Part shown: positions 1 to 8,819 of the stretch, in pieces
How positions within the stretch are numbered: position 1 is the stretch's first letter
How the letters are laid out: each line of letters opens with the position of its first letter
Origin: Thermanaerosceptrum fracticalcis
GTDB taxonomy: Bacteria > Bacillota > Peptococcia > DRI-13
Assembly: GCF_000746025.2 (NCBI RefSeq)
Contig: NZ_CP045798.1
Location: forward strand, 2,613,001-2,677,000
DNA length: 64,000 nt
Reading direction: 5' to 3'
Translations under genes and position numbers: made by a program
The notes under the pieces: model-generated
Database searches by the model: none
The model's input: only the letters and a program-made list of their open reading frames with translations
Told to the model about the DNA's origin: nothing

Positions 1-188
1 AATTTACGGTCGCCTGGTAGAAACATTTAGACCATATTACTAAACATATACAGGTTCTACGAACTATATTAGTTTTTATCAGGTATAATGTTCGTCTATT
101 TACTATAATCTTATCTCAGCTTTCGGAAAAAATCAAGCTTATCTTACTTAATTGGCAATCACTTAGCAGACGTTTTCAGCAAGCTGGT

Positions 189-1064
189 TCACATTGATTC
201 CATCATGCCCAAACCTCGGAATCTGTGGCGCGGCAGTGTCATAGCATAATCAATCTCGCGCAAGATTTTCTCTTTTTCCTGGGGCAGCTCTCCGCTGACG
301 TCCCAGAAATTCAAGTAATGGTCGCTGGCCAGAAAGCTTTCAACATTTAGATTTTCTACCAGTAATCTGATTTCCTTTAGGGCATCATGGGGTTCCAGCA
401 GCTTAAACTCCCCGGCACAGTACTTTTCGGCCAGGATAGAACCCTGAGTAGGGACAAATGTTCGCAGCCTGATAAAATCCGGGTTGATGGCATTAAGCAC
501 CCGGGCGCTCTCCAAGGCGTGCTCCTTAGTCCATTTATACCCACCCAGGCCTACCATGATGTACTCACTTAATTCGATCCCTGCCTGGCGAACTTTTAAC
601 CCCACCCTGATTTGCTGCTCTACCGATGTCCCTTTTTTTATTTCCACCAGCAAAGGATCATAGCCGGTTTCCATTCCCGTATGAATGCGGGTTAATCCCG
701 CCTCCCGCAAAGTCCTCATTTCAGCTTCAGTCTTTTTGTCGATATACTGGGATGACCCGTAGGTGGTAACCCGCTCCAGGCGGGGAAAGACCTTATAGGC
801 ATAGGCAATTATTTCTGCCAGCTGGTCCGTTCTCATGAGGATGGAGTTGCCATCAGCCAAAAAGAGAGATCTTACTCCCTCGCCATAGTATTTTTTTCCT
901 TCGTCTATATCCTCTTTTAATTCTTGAACGCTTCTGATTCTGAACCTTTTTTCCTTGTATAGATTACAAAAAGCACATTTGTTATGAGGACAGCCGATGG
1001 TGGCCTGCAAAATAAAACTATACGCTTCACTGGGCGGCCGGTAGACCATGCCTTCATATCTCAT
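189..1064 (-). CDS. Radical SAM protein
   Basis: 291 aa. The N-terminal half carries an iron-sulfur motif with three cysteines, CPHNKCAFC (residues 25-33), spaced CX4CX2C rather than the textbook CX3CX2C. This spacing is familiar in a family of stand-alone radical SAM proteins related to COG1032. A glycine-rich SAM-binding stretch (LADGNS, about 70) follows, and the rest fits a partial TIM barrel. No second iron-sulfur cluster or B12 domain is visible. The substrate is unknown. It is monocistronic on the minus strand, about 100 bp beyond the end of the neighbouring ABC operon. The family assignment is firm; no specific function can be given. Confidence 0.75.
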   Translation of the reverse strand: MRYEGMVYRPPSEAYSFILQATIGCPHNKCAFCNLYKEKRFRIRSVQELKEDIDEGKKYYGEGVRSLFLADGNSILMRTDQLAEIIAYAYKVFPRLERVTTYGSSQYIDKKTEAEMRTLREAGLTRIHTGMETGYDPLLVEIKKGTSVEQQIRVGLKVRQAGIELSEYIMVGLGGYKWTKEHALESARVLNAINPDFIRLRTFVPTQGSILAEKYCAGEFKLLEPHDALKEIRLLVENLNVESFLASDHYLNFWDVSGELPQEKEKILREIDYAMTLPRHRFRGLGMMESM

Positions 1065-1164
1065 GGCTTATCTCCCCTTTATAAAACTTATATAGCTTTA
1101 TCCTAACTTATCATCTTGGGGAATGGCAATAGTTACGAAGGCAGCCTAAACCGTCCTGCCTTGA

Positions 1165-2154
1165 TTAAAGACTTAAACGCCGCCGCATCTGGCGTAAAAC
1201 GAAGAAAAGAAGAGGAATAGTGGTAAGGAGCGTCACAACCCCATAGAAGAAGTAAACATCACCCTCTTTTAAAAACACTGCCAGCAAAGCCTTGACCACC
1301 CAGTAGTTGAAGAAGGGGTAAAATAAAACTTGCCATTCTTTATCCACAAAGAAACTACCCAATGGCACAGCCATCAGAAAGAAGAACAAGCCCTTGAGGA
1401 GAGCCACTGCTCCTAGCTGGCTGTCAGCGTATGTCCCTATGATAAACCCCGCCAGCAAACCTACCGGTATGGCCATCAGCACAATCCAGAACAAAGGACC
1501 GTAGGTGGCCTGATTTCCCAACAAAATGAAGGCGGAAAGGAAAGATAAAGCAAAAGACAACCCCACAGCAAAAAAACCTTTTCCCAGGAAATATTCCCTG
1601 ATGCTCAACGGGGTCACAGCATACGCCTTTAAGACCCGGCTCTCCTTCTCTTCTATAATCGTAAAGCCTACCACCAATCCCGCAATCAACACCATGCCCA
1701 GGACAAAAAAGGCGGCCAAATAGGCACGGGCGGGAGAAACAGGAACGCCAAGGTTTTCTATTTCAAGCTGGGTCACAGGCTTGCCGTGGACAAGATAATT
1801 CAAAAGGATCCCCGGCAGTTCCTGGACATAACTGGCCTCGTTTCCCTCCAGTATTACTTCATAACCCTTGCCACGCACTGTTATCCCCGGCACATCATCC
1901 AAGGCCATTACCCGTTCAATAACCTTATGCTTATCTTCATAAAGGGCTACCTGACCGTAATCTTTAAATTTATTCACTAATTCTGCCGGTACATCCCGGC
2001 TGAAGGCGAAGGTGAGTTCTATATTTTCCAGCAGAGGCAAATAAAGGCTGATGAGAAGCACCATGACTAAAGGAATAATTATCATATATGTGATTAGATT
2101 GTCTTTGCGTGAGACATGCATATCTTTTAAAATCACACTTAAAATTCTTTGCAC
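1165..2154 (-). CDS. ABC-2 type transporter permease (second subunit)
   Basis: 329 aa membrane protein with ABC-2 permease topology: one N-terminal membrane segment (about residues 20-42), a roughly 100-residue soluble domain outside the membrane, then five hydrophobic segments from about residue 143 to the end. The sequence FTIIEEKESRVLKAY just after the second membrane segment is the usual cytoplasmic coupling loop of drug and lipid exporters of this class. It is the last gene of a four-gene minus-strand operon (TetR regulator, ATPase, permease, permease), 3 bp after the preceding permease. Export is inferred from the family; the substrate is unknown. Confidence 0.8.
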   Translation of the reverse strand: MQRILSVILKDMHVSRKDNLITYMIIIPLVMVLLISLYLPLLENIELTFAFSRDVPAELVNKFKDYGQVALYEDKHKVIERVMALDDVPGITVRGKGYEVILEGNEASYVQELPGILLNYLVHGKPVTQLEIENLGVPVSPARAYLAAFFVLGMVLIAGLVVGFTIIEEKESRVLKAYAVTPLSIREYFLGKGFFAVGLSFALSFLSAFILLGNQATYGPLFWIVLMAIPVGLLAGFIIGTYADSQLGAVALLKGLFFFLMAVPLGSFFVDKEWQVLFYPFFNYWVVKALLAVFLKEGDVYFFYGVVTLLTTIPLLFFVLRQMRRRLSL

Positions 2155-2157
2155 GGC

Positions 2158-3201
2158 CTATTTCACCTCCCGCATTAAGCGTCTTTCCACGGCCAGATAA
2201 CAGCATAAGGCAAAAACCGCCAAGGGCAGACAAAGCTTCCCAAGCTCACTCCAGACCAAATCAGGTCTTCCGGTGGGGAACAAAATCTCCCGCAAGCCAA
2301 ACAGGATATGATAGGTGGGAATGTATTGAAAAAAAGGAAGGTTAAAGGCCGGAAAAAAATAGGAAGCCAAAGGGAGCCCCAGGATAGTGGAGACGACGAA
2401 AAGGGGATAAATAAAACTCGACAGGTTGGAAAAAAAGACCCCCAGGAACATGCCCAACAAACTCATCATGCTTCCGGCAATGACAAGCAGCAACGCTAGT
2501 TCCAGGTACCTGGCCTGGCTCCCTTGCACCAAACCTACCAGAAAAAGCCCGTACGCCAAAGCCAGAGCCGAATTCACCAAGACCTTGGAAAGAATGAATT
2601 CCAGGGAATCTCCCGGACTAACACGGTAGGCTCTTAAACTGCCCTCATTTTTCTCCTGGAAAATCATGACTGCAGCAAAGACAAAGCCTAAAAAAACAAC
2701 ATCCATAGCCACAAAAACAGGGAGCAGAAACCGGTTAAACTCAATCTTGGCCGCCTGGGGCCGCAAATAAGTAGTAACCGCAACATCTTCCCGGGCCAGC
2801 CCCCCTTCTTTACGCCAGTATTCATCCAGGGATACGGCCAGCAAATTTATGGCCGTGTCTGGCTCGTGGCCCTGCCTGATAATGACGGCCCGGGGATTTT
2901 CCCGCGCCCCTCTTAAGATAATACCCACACTGGAGGAATTCTCCCTCACAGTACGGCGTAATTCTTCCTCGGAAGCTTTGATTCTTTCCGCAGGAACATG
3001 CTCCTTGAGACTGGGGTGGAAAATCCTGCCTTCAGTATCATCAAAAAAATACTCTACCGTACCTACCTTCAGCTCACCAGGGACCACAAATTTTATAAGA
3101 ATAACAAGGGTAACGGCCAATGCCAGCGTTATATGAACGTACTTGTTTCTCCATAGTAATTTGGCGTCAAGGGCCAAAAGGCTTAAAAGCCCCTTTGCCA
3201 T
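2158..3201 (-). CDS. ABC-2 type transporter permease (first subunit)
   Basis: 347 aa. Same layout as its downstream neighbour: a first membrane segment near residues 20-42, a hydrophilic extracytoplasmic domain (about 45-165), and five further membrane segments. MIFQEKNEGSLRAYRVSP is the coupling-helix region. It abuts the ATPase gene with no gap, which indicates translational coupling. The two permeases are diverged paralogues and probably form a heterodimer bound to the ATPase, as in other TetR-controlled ABC-2 exporters. The substrate is not predictable from sequence. Confidence 0.8.
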   Translation of the reverse strand: MAKGLLSLLALDAKLLWRNKYVHITLALAVTLVILIKFVVPGELKVGTVEYFFDDTEGRIFHPSLKEHVPAERIKASEEELRRTVRENSSSVGIILRGARENPRAVIIRQGHEPDTAINLLAVSLDEYWRKEGGLAREDVAVTTYLRPQAAKIEFNRFLLPVFVAMDVVFLGFVFAAVMIFQEKNEGSLRAYRVSPGDSLEFILSKVLVNSALALAYGLFLVGLVQGSQARYLELALLLVIAGSMMSLLGMFLGVFFSNLSSFIYPLFVVSTILGLPLASYFFPAFNLPFFQYIPTYHILFGLREILFPTGRPDLVWSELGKLCLPLAVFALCCYLAVERRLMREVK

Positions 3202-4056
3202 CTATACCAGCCCCCTCCCTGTCAATTTGATAAAGATCTGCTCCAGGGTAGCTTCCTGGGAATGAATAGTCTCTATTTGCCCGGAGGCCAACAGCTCCCC
3301 AATCCTGGCACGGTCTTTCTCATTCTCGGGGAATAACAGTTCTCCTTGCAAGTGACCATTGCTACGATACTCTATTTTCACACTCTTATTGCCATACTTC
3401 ATTTTGAGATTGCGGGGAATGTCCAAGGCCAGAATTTCCCCGTTATTGAGAAAAGCCACTTTATGGCAGAGGTCATCGGCCAGGTACATATTATGGGTGG
3501 TTAAAAAAATAGTGGTTCCCGCTCTTTGCCTTTCCTTAATGATTTCTTTAATACTCTCGGCTGTGGCAGGATCCAGACCTGATGTGGGTTCATCCAGAAA
3601 AAGTATTTCCGGTTTGTTCAAAAGGGCCCGGGCAAAAACCAAACGCTGCTTCATTCCTTTGGAATATTCCGCTGCTGCCTTGTCTTTGGCTTCTCCCAAA
3701 CCTACCCTCTCCAGGAGTTTGACGGGATCTTCCGTCTCCCCTTGGAAAAGGCCGGCGAAGTACTTGAGGTTCTCCAGGCCGGTAAGCTTTAAATACAAAT
3801 TGGGATGCTCAAAGGAAACCCCTATTCTATTAAAAAAATCCCTTCCCAAATCTTTGAGACCCTTGCCGTTGTATTTGATTTCTCCTTTTTGCAAGGGCAG
3901 CAGTTTAATGAGCAAATTTTGCACAGTACTTTTCCCAGCGCCGCTGGGACCAAGAAACCCAAAAATCTCCCCTTTAGGAATGGTGAAAGAAATATCTTTC
4001 ACTGCAGGCCTTCCCGCCCCCGGATAAGTATGGGAGAGGTTTATAACTTCAATCAT
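3202..4056 (-). CDS. ABC transporter ATP-binding protein
   Basis: 284 aa cytoplasmic ATPase. Walker A is GPSGAGKST (residues 36-44), the ABC signature YSKGMKQRL is near 135, Walker B EILFLDEPTSGLD follows at about 155-167, and the switch histidine is in LTTHNM. A C-terminal extension of about 70 residues after the nucleotide-binding domain is common in the drug/antibiotic exporter ATPase group. The start overlaps the end of the TetR gene by 8 bp, so the two are probably co-translated. It powers the two ABC-2 permeases encoded directly downstream. Confidence 0.88.
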   Translation of the reverse strand: MIEVINLSHTYPGAGRPAVKDISFTIPKGEIFGFLGPSGAGKSTVQNLLIKLLPLQKGEIKYNGKGLKDLGRDFFNRIGVSFEHPNLYLKLTGLENLKYFAGLFQGETEDPVKLLERVGLGEAKDKAAAEYSKGMKQRLVFARALLNKPEILFLDEPTSGLDPATAESIKEIIKERQRAGTTIFLTTHNMYLADDLCHKVAFLNNGEILALDIPRNLKMKYGNKSVKIEYRSNGHLQGELLFPENEKDRARIGELLASGQIETIHSQEATLEQIFIKLTGRGLV

Positions 4057-4669
4057 ATGCGTTTTCTCCTTTCAGCCCATTTCTTAAGAGCCTGATTACA
4101 TCCTTAATAATCCTTTGGAATTCTTCCTCTGTAATTTTTTGCATTCCCTGGGTATCGTTCAAGAATCCCTTCAAGATCAAACCAGCCTTTTCCAGGAAAT
4201 ATTCCGACAACCCCGTCATCATTGCATTTATTAAGTAGGCCATCAGTTCAGAGTTTATATCTTTGCGCACACTTCCCTGTTCATGGGCATTAATTAACAA
4301 CCCCCTTATAAAGTCAAGGAACAGTTCCTTCATTCTGGCATAAACTTCATTTAGAACTTCCTCCCCTGAAGGCTCCATGGCATTAGCCATAATTCTCCCC
4401 AGGTGGGGATGGGTCAGAGTAAAACGGGCACCCGCCATTAAAACCTGCTCAAATAAAGTAAAAAAATCGGTACTGGGGTTAATACCCTGGCTTTGAATAA
4501 AAATCATCTTCTCCTGGGCCGCCAGTTCCAGTATATAAGTATATAAATCCTTTTTATTCTCAAAATACTGGTACATACTGCCCTTGGCGATACCGGCCCT
4601 GGCCACAATACTTGATAGGGAAGCCTTGCTATACGGTTTAGCAGCAAACTCTTCAATGGCCAGCTCCAT
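4049..4669 (-). CDS. TetR-family transcriptional regulator, 5'-truncated
   Basis: 206 aa from the first available ATG. The helix-turn-helix (SLSSIVARAGIAKGSMYQYF, residues about 18-37) is intact and the rest is an all-helical ligand domain, so a shortened repressor could still be made. However, the frame continues upstream without a stop and encodes QTFFNLPEDKRKRI before this ATG, exactly the residues expected in front of helix 1 of TetR proteins. The original start codon is absent because an IS110 remnant begins at about 4712. I conclude that the gene lost its native start and promoter and now depends on the internal ATG. By position it was the local regulator of the ABC exporter operon. Confidence 0.75.
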   Translation of the reverse strand: MELAIEEFAAKPYSKASLSSIVARAGIAKGSMYQYFENKKDLYTYILELAAQEKMIFIQSQGINPSTDFFTLFEQVLMAGARFTLTHPHLGRIMANAMEPSGEEVLNEVYARMKELFLDFIRGLLINAHEQGSVRKDINSELMAYLINAMMTGLSEYFLEKAGLILKGFLNDTQGMQKITEEEFQRIIKDVIRLLRNGLKGENAYD

Positions 4670-4712
4670 AATTCTCTTTCTCTTGTCTTCAGGAAGATTA
4701 AAAAAAGTCTGT

Positions 4713-5617
4713 ACCAGGACGATAAATAGCTATCGCGTATTCGGGTGATGCACCAGGCAATTTCGCAAAGGATTCGTTTTAGATAGGTGTTGCCATGGAA
4801 GGTGATCTATAATTGCTCGGCCTGATACGCCGAATATATCGGTGAGAAATGTTGACAGCTTAAAGCCGCAGCTTTGTAAGTGCTTTTCAATCCGATTTTT
4901 CTGGGAAGTAATTTCCTCGACGATGCTTTTACGGTACCGGGTCAGATTACGGAGTTCCCGGATAGGTTTCGAGGGGATAAAACTTCCTTCTAACAATCCG
5001 GCACGCAAGAGAGTGGCTATCCATTCAGCGTCCTTCATGTCGGTCTTTTTGCCAGGAACATTCTTCATGTGCCGGGCGTTGGTAACAATCAAAACCATAC
5101 TGCCGTCAAAGGCTTCTTCCAGTACGTTATATACAGGCTGCCAATAAACACCAGTACTTTCCATAGCCACATTCCGGCAGTTTTCCTCTTCCAGCCAGGC
5201 TTTTAGTTCATCAAGTCCAGCAAGAAGGGTGGAAAAAGTGCGGATGGTTTTAACTGGTTCCCCGTCAAAATTGCCTTTTAATAAGCAAGCGACAACAGTT
5301 TCCTTGTGGACATCAAGACCACAACAAATTTCCAGAATGTCTTGCATGCGACTCACTCCTGCTCCAATGGATTTCAGGGATGATTGCCCGAGAAAATATG
5401 GAGTTTAGTACCCGTGCTGTTCCCAAGTCTTTAAAAACAAGGGGCGACAATTAGCTGTGCTCAAAGGCAATCAGGTTAGGTTTTTAGTCGAGGTTATACC
5501 ATCAAAATACAATCAACCTTTGTTCCTGATAATTCCAATGTAGCAGAAAATTAGACCATTGTAATCACTTCTACATATTTTCATAATTGGTTGTGCCTTC
5601 TAGGCATGGGTGGTTTT
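4713..5617 (-). mobile_element. IS110-family element remnant (leader plus damaged transposase)
   Basis: Minus-strand IS110 relic. It consists of a transposase fragment (4730-5356) and about 260 bp of non-coding leader (5357-5617), similar in length to the leader of the intact IS110 copies in this window (297 bp). Read on the minus strand, the DNA just outside the leader is TTCATAAAAACC, the same string found outside both intact copies. Inside the leader, minus strand 5479-5486 reads TAAAAACC, a possible target guide. The right end is missing: the element runs straight into the coding sequence of the TetR gene. Element limits are approximate. Confidence 0.6.
4730..5356 (-). pseudogene. IS110-family transposase, internally deleted and truncated
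   Basis: 208-residue reading frame. The N-terminal DEDD (RuvC-like) domain is complete: CGLDVHKE near residue 13, MESTGVYWQP near 65, and KTDMKDAEWIATLLRAGLLEGSF near 105-127. The central part stops at IIDHL, and the frame then drifts to a stop. In another frame, immediately after this point, the DNA encodes GNTYLKRILCEIAWCITRIR, which belongs near the C-terminus of the Transposase_20 domain. The gene therefore has an internal deletion that also shifts the frame and removes the catalytic serine region. The C-terminus is then lost at the junction with the TetR gene near 4712. Not functional. Confidence 0.8.
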
Positions 5618-5766
5618 TATGAAATTTTATTGCAGAAAAATTTACCAAGAGCCATCGCACTAGCGATTTCGTTCTTCTTTCTGTCGCACGTGGAGTACCA
5701 TTTTACTCATACCTCATAGTCATAATAATTTTGAATTAGCCTCCCGGATTTATGTTAGGCTTATTA

Positions 5767-5978
5767 AATAAAAAATTCCCCTTCGCTTTGGTTTGCGAAC
5801 AGGGAAACACAGAATCGTGGGCAAAAGTTACAACTACTGGTCTCATGTTTTTTACCACGTTTCCACGGCAAAAAACCAAAACCCCTGAACCCTTGCCATT
5901 ATTAACTTTGGCGGGAGCGCGTAGGAATCGAACCCACCCCGGCTGAGGAGCGCTCCGCCACACTGGTTTTGAAGACCA
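5767..5978 (-). repeat. Diverged duplicate of the tRNA-Sec 3' half and terminator
   Basis: This 212-bp stretch matches 32211-32421. Both ends are well conserved (the hairpin with AATAAAAAATTCCCC on one side, the tRNA 3' half on the other), while the middle has many substitutions and small indels. The duplication is therefore not recent. The match breaks off inside the tRNA anticodon stem. Confidence 0.75.
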
Positions 5979-5981
5979 TGG
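5909..5981 (-). pseudogene. tRNA-Sec 3' fragment (pseudo-tRNA)
   Basis: On the minus strand this contains the anticodon loop CTTCAAA (anticodon TCA), a long variable arm with the stem GCGGAG/CTCAGC, a T-arm (GTGGGTTCGATTCCTAC) and the acceptor 3' strand GCGCTCCC-G-CCA. Upstream of the anticodon stem the sequence is unrelated to the intact tRNA-Sec at 32352-32448, and I find no D-arm or acceptor 5' strand that pairs properly. The first anticodon-stem pair is also broken (A opposite G). I read it as a 5'-truncated, non-functional copy. Confidence 0.7.
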
Positions 5982-6132
5982 CAAGTATCAAGAATACTCC
6001 GGAGCCCTGATTGGTCATTCAACTTTTGAAATGGTCCGACCCTATATTAACCATGGGATTCCAATCTGCAGTATATGCATAAAGATTTTAGTCCTGTAAT
6101 TACTCTGAAAAATTTTAATCAGAAGTTCATCA

Positions 6133-7140
6133 TTAATTTTTGGCCAGCCCTGCATCCTTCATTAATTTGGTATATTGCTCCAATTCCTTTTCACAATACT
6201 TAGCATATTCTTCGCTATTCATGTAAGTAGCATTAGATAAGCTGGTTTTCATGTAATCAAGGTACTGCTGATCATTTGCAGCTTCTTTGAATGCATCATG
6301 AATCTTTTTAACGATTGCATCAGGTGTGTCTTTGGGAACAGCAATACCCCGCAAAGAACGTATATCCACATCATAACCTAATTCCTTGAAAGTAGGTACA
6401 TCCTTAAAGTTTTGGCTGCGTTCTGGAGCCATAATTCCCAATATTTTGAATTCCCCTGACTTGATTTGGGAAGCAGCTTCATTTGGCGCAACGATTATAC
6501 CGTCTACATGTTTACCCATAAGCGTAGTTGCTGCAGGGGCACCTCCGGTAGTCATAGGAATCATGTTAAACTTTAGACCCGTTGCCTGTTGCAATTTAAT
6601 TGCTCCAAGATGCCATATACCACCAGCTGATCCTGTGGCAATGTTTAACTCCTTATTTGAAGCGGTCTTTTTAAAATCATCGAAATTTTTCCATTCTGAA
6701 TCCGCTCTAACTATTAAAGCACAGGCATCATAGTTTACGGCTATGACGGGTTTAAAATCCTTATATGTGATGGGAGCAACTCCTGCAACTTTAAAAATTG
6801 ATATATTCGAAGGTAAAATTCCAAGGGTGTATCCATCAGGATTAGATTTCATTACATCCATTAATCCTATGGAACCAGTACCACCAACTTTATTTTCCAC
6901 TACAAATTTACCAATACCCTTTTTTTCTAAAACACCCGAGAGAATTCGACCAACTTGGTCAGCACCACCACCGGTTCCATATGGCACAATTACTTTTACT
7001 ACTTTTTCTTTTTGGGGCCATTCGACCTGTTTTGCTTTGCCATCATTAACTGAGCCACAACCAGTTAATAAGATACTGATAATAAGACATGATGCTAATA
7101 AACAAACAATCAATTGTTTGATTCTAGCTTGCTTTTTCAC
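6133..7140 (-). CDS. tctC: Tripartite tricarboxylate transporter substrate-binding protein (TctC/Bug family)
   Basis: 335 aa lipoprotein. A signal peptide (residues 1-27) ends in the lipobox LLTGC, with the acylated cysteine at position 28. The mature part is the two-lobed Bug fold: KVIVPYGTGGGADQVGR near residue 48 and the GGxGSIG and PDGYTLG motifs near 88-106. Proteins of this family bind carboxylates outside the membrane and deliver them to TctA/TctB. The cognate membrane genes lie directly upstream (tctB, tctA), separated by 160 bp with no obvious gene. The ligand is unknown; an organic or hydroxy acid is suggested by the neighbouring enzymes. Confidence 0.88.
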   Translation of the reverse strand: MKKQARIKQLIVCLLASCLIISILLTGCGSVNDGKAKQVEWPQKEKVVKVIVPYGTGGGADQVGRILSGVLEKKGIGKFVVENKVGGTGSIGLMDVMKSNPDGYTLGILPSNISIFKVAGVAPITYKDFKPVIAVNYDACALIVRADSEWKNFDDFKKTASNKELNIATGSAGGIWHLGAIKLQQATGLKFNMIPMTTGGAPAATTLMGKHVDGIIVAPNEAASQIKSGEFKILGIMAPERSQNFKDVPTFKELGYDVDIRSLRGIAVPKDTPDAIVKKIHDAFKEAANDQQYLDYMKTSLSNATYMNSEEYAKYCEKELEQYTKLMKDAGLAKN

Positions 7141-7302
7141 AGCTTATCCTCCTTAGATTCTTCAATATCATCCTTTGGCATTGCAGTATAGAATAATACT
7201 TATCGCCCTCCTTTGTTTTGACTTAATATACCGTTTATCCCCCTTTTTTATTAATTTTTAAGTAAGGATTAAGTATAGCCTACTATAAGATAAAGGTACA
7301 TT

Positions 7303-8805
7303 TTAGGAATTTAAGTCACCCTTAATTCTTCTCATCTTCTTACCCCCAATGAAAGGCCAGATTATAAGGAATATGCTTAATATTAAAAATATTGCCGCTA
7401 AAGGTCTGCTAAAGAACAATGAAAAATTACCTTTTACCATTAGGAGCCCTTGGCGCAGATTTTCCTCAAACATTGGTCCTAATACAAGACCAATGATTAA
7501 AGGCGAAGTTGCAAAATCTAACTTTTTAAGAACCAGTCCTATTATTCCGAATAGTAGCATAATACCTATGTCAAACGTACTGTTGTTAAGACTATAAGCG
7601 CCGATTATCATAATGCTTGTTATGATAGGCATTAAAATTCTTGGTGGCGTCTTAATCAGTGAAGCAAAAATCCCTACAAAAGGCAAATTTAGAAACAGAA
7701 GCATTACATTACCAATATACATACTTCCGATCACAGCCCAAAATAAGTCCGCGTGTTGAGTGATAAAAAGTGGTCCAGGATTAATGCCATGAATCATTAG
7801 CCCACTTAAAAGCATAGCCGCAGGTGGTGCAAAAGGAAGTCCCAGGGCAAATAAAGGAACTAGAGTTCCAGTTGAAGCAGCATTATTTGCGGATTCGGGA
7901 CCTGCAACCCCTTCAATTGCTCCATTACCAAATTCTTCGGGATATTTGGATATACTCTTTTCAACTTTGTAGGAAGCCATAGATGAGAGAACGGCTGCAG
8001 GACCAGGTAAAAGCCCTATAGGAAATCCAATAATAGTTCCCCGTAAAATTGGTAGAATAGATTTCTTTATCTCCTGTTTTGTGGGATATAATTCCCTAAA
8101 CTTTACTTTCATCACGTCAATGGCTTGGGATGGTTCCCCTGCCATTAATAACACTTCAGACAGTCCGAAAAGTCCCATAAGTACTGGAACAAGGTCAATT
8201 CCTTCTAACATTGAGGGAGTTAAAACAAATCGAGTATAACCGCTTAATGAATCCATACCGATAGTGCCTATCATCATGCCTATAATTGTCATCAAACTGG
8301 CTTTGATGAACGACTTGCCAGTTAAGTTATTAAGGGTGAGTAGGCCCAGCAGTGTTATAGCAAAGTATTCTGGTGGTGCAAACAACAAGGCAAATCTAGC
8401 CAGGCTTGGTGCGAAAAGCATTAAAGCTAAAACGGCAAGGGTTCCGGCAACCCATGAACCAAGCGCAGACACTGCTAATGCAGCCCCACCTCTTCCCTTA
8501 CGCGACAATTGATAACCATCAAAACAGGTGACCATAGAAGCTGCTTCTCCAGGCATATTGAGAAGAATTGAGGTGGTGGACCCTCCATACATTGCTCCAT
8601 AATAAATACCGGCTAACATTATAATACTGGCTTCAGTGGGTAACCCAAAGGTTAATGGTAAAAGTAAAGCCATGGCCGATGTGGGTCCCAGCCCTGGCAA
8701 CACGCCAGTAACTGTACCGAGAAAAGCCCCTAAAAAACAAGCCATAATATTTTGTGGTATGAGAGCAACTGATAATCCATGTAGTAAACCAGACAAAACA
8801 TCCAA
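7303..8805 (-). CDS. tctA: Tripartite tricarboxylate transporter large membrane subunit TctA
   Basis: 500 aa from a TTG start chosen because the protein then begins MDVLSGLLHGLSVAL, as in the family, and a G-rich ribosome site (seven Gs) lies 4 bases ahead. A longer frame reaches 8823 but would place the ribosome site inside the gene. About 12 hydrophobic segments. The family signature GxLPGLGPTSAMALLLP is near residue 35 and is mirrored by GLLPGPAAVLSS in the second half. It forms the transport channel with TctB and receives substrate from the lipoprotein encoded downstream. Confidence 0.88.
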   Translation of the reverse strand: MDVLSGLLHGLSVALIPQNIMACFLGAFLGTVTGVLPGLGPTSAMALLLPLTFGLPTEASIIMLAGIYYGAMYGGSTTSILLNMPGEAASMVTCFDGYQLSRKGRGGAALAVSALGSWVAGTLAVLALMLFAPSLARFALLFAPPEYFAITLLGLLTLNNLTGKSFIKASLMTIIGMMIGTIGMDSLSGYTRFVLTPSMLEGIDLVPVLMGLFGLSEVLLMAGEPSQAIDVMKVKFRELYPTKQEIKKSILPILRGTIIGFPIGLLPGPAAVLSSMASYKVEKSISKYPEEFGNGAIEGVAGPESANNAASTGTLVPLFALGLPFAPPAAMLLSGLMIHGINPGPLFITQHADLFWAVIGSMYIGNVMLLFLNLPFVGIFASLIKTPPRILMPIITSIMIIGAYSLNNSTFDIGIMLLFGIIGLVLKKLDFATSPLIIGLVLGPMFEENLRQGLLMVKGNFSLFFSRPLAAIFLILSIFLIIWPFIGGKKMRRIKGDLNS

Positions 8806-8819
8806 AAGCACCCCCCCTT

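Noticed and set aside
1-188. Possible gene or RNA at the window start
   Set aside because: AT-rich stretch with no supported frame, tRNA or hairpin; nothing could be assigned.
2849-3136. Frames opposite the ABC permease genes
   Set aside because: Typical shadow frames of real minus-strand genes.
4730-5356. Selenocysteine read-through of in-frame TGA codons in accessory genes
   Set aside because: Although selB and tRNA-Sec are present, no gene examined continued in a recognisable family past an in-frame TGA.
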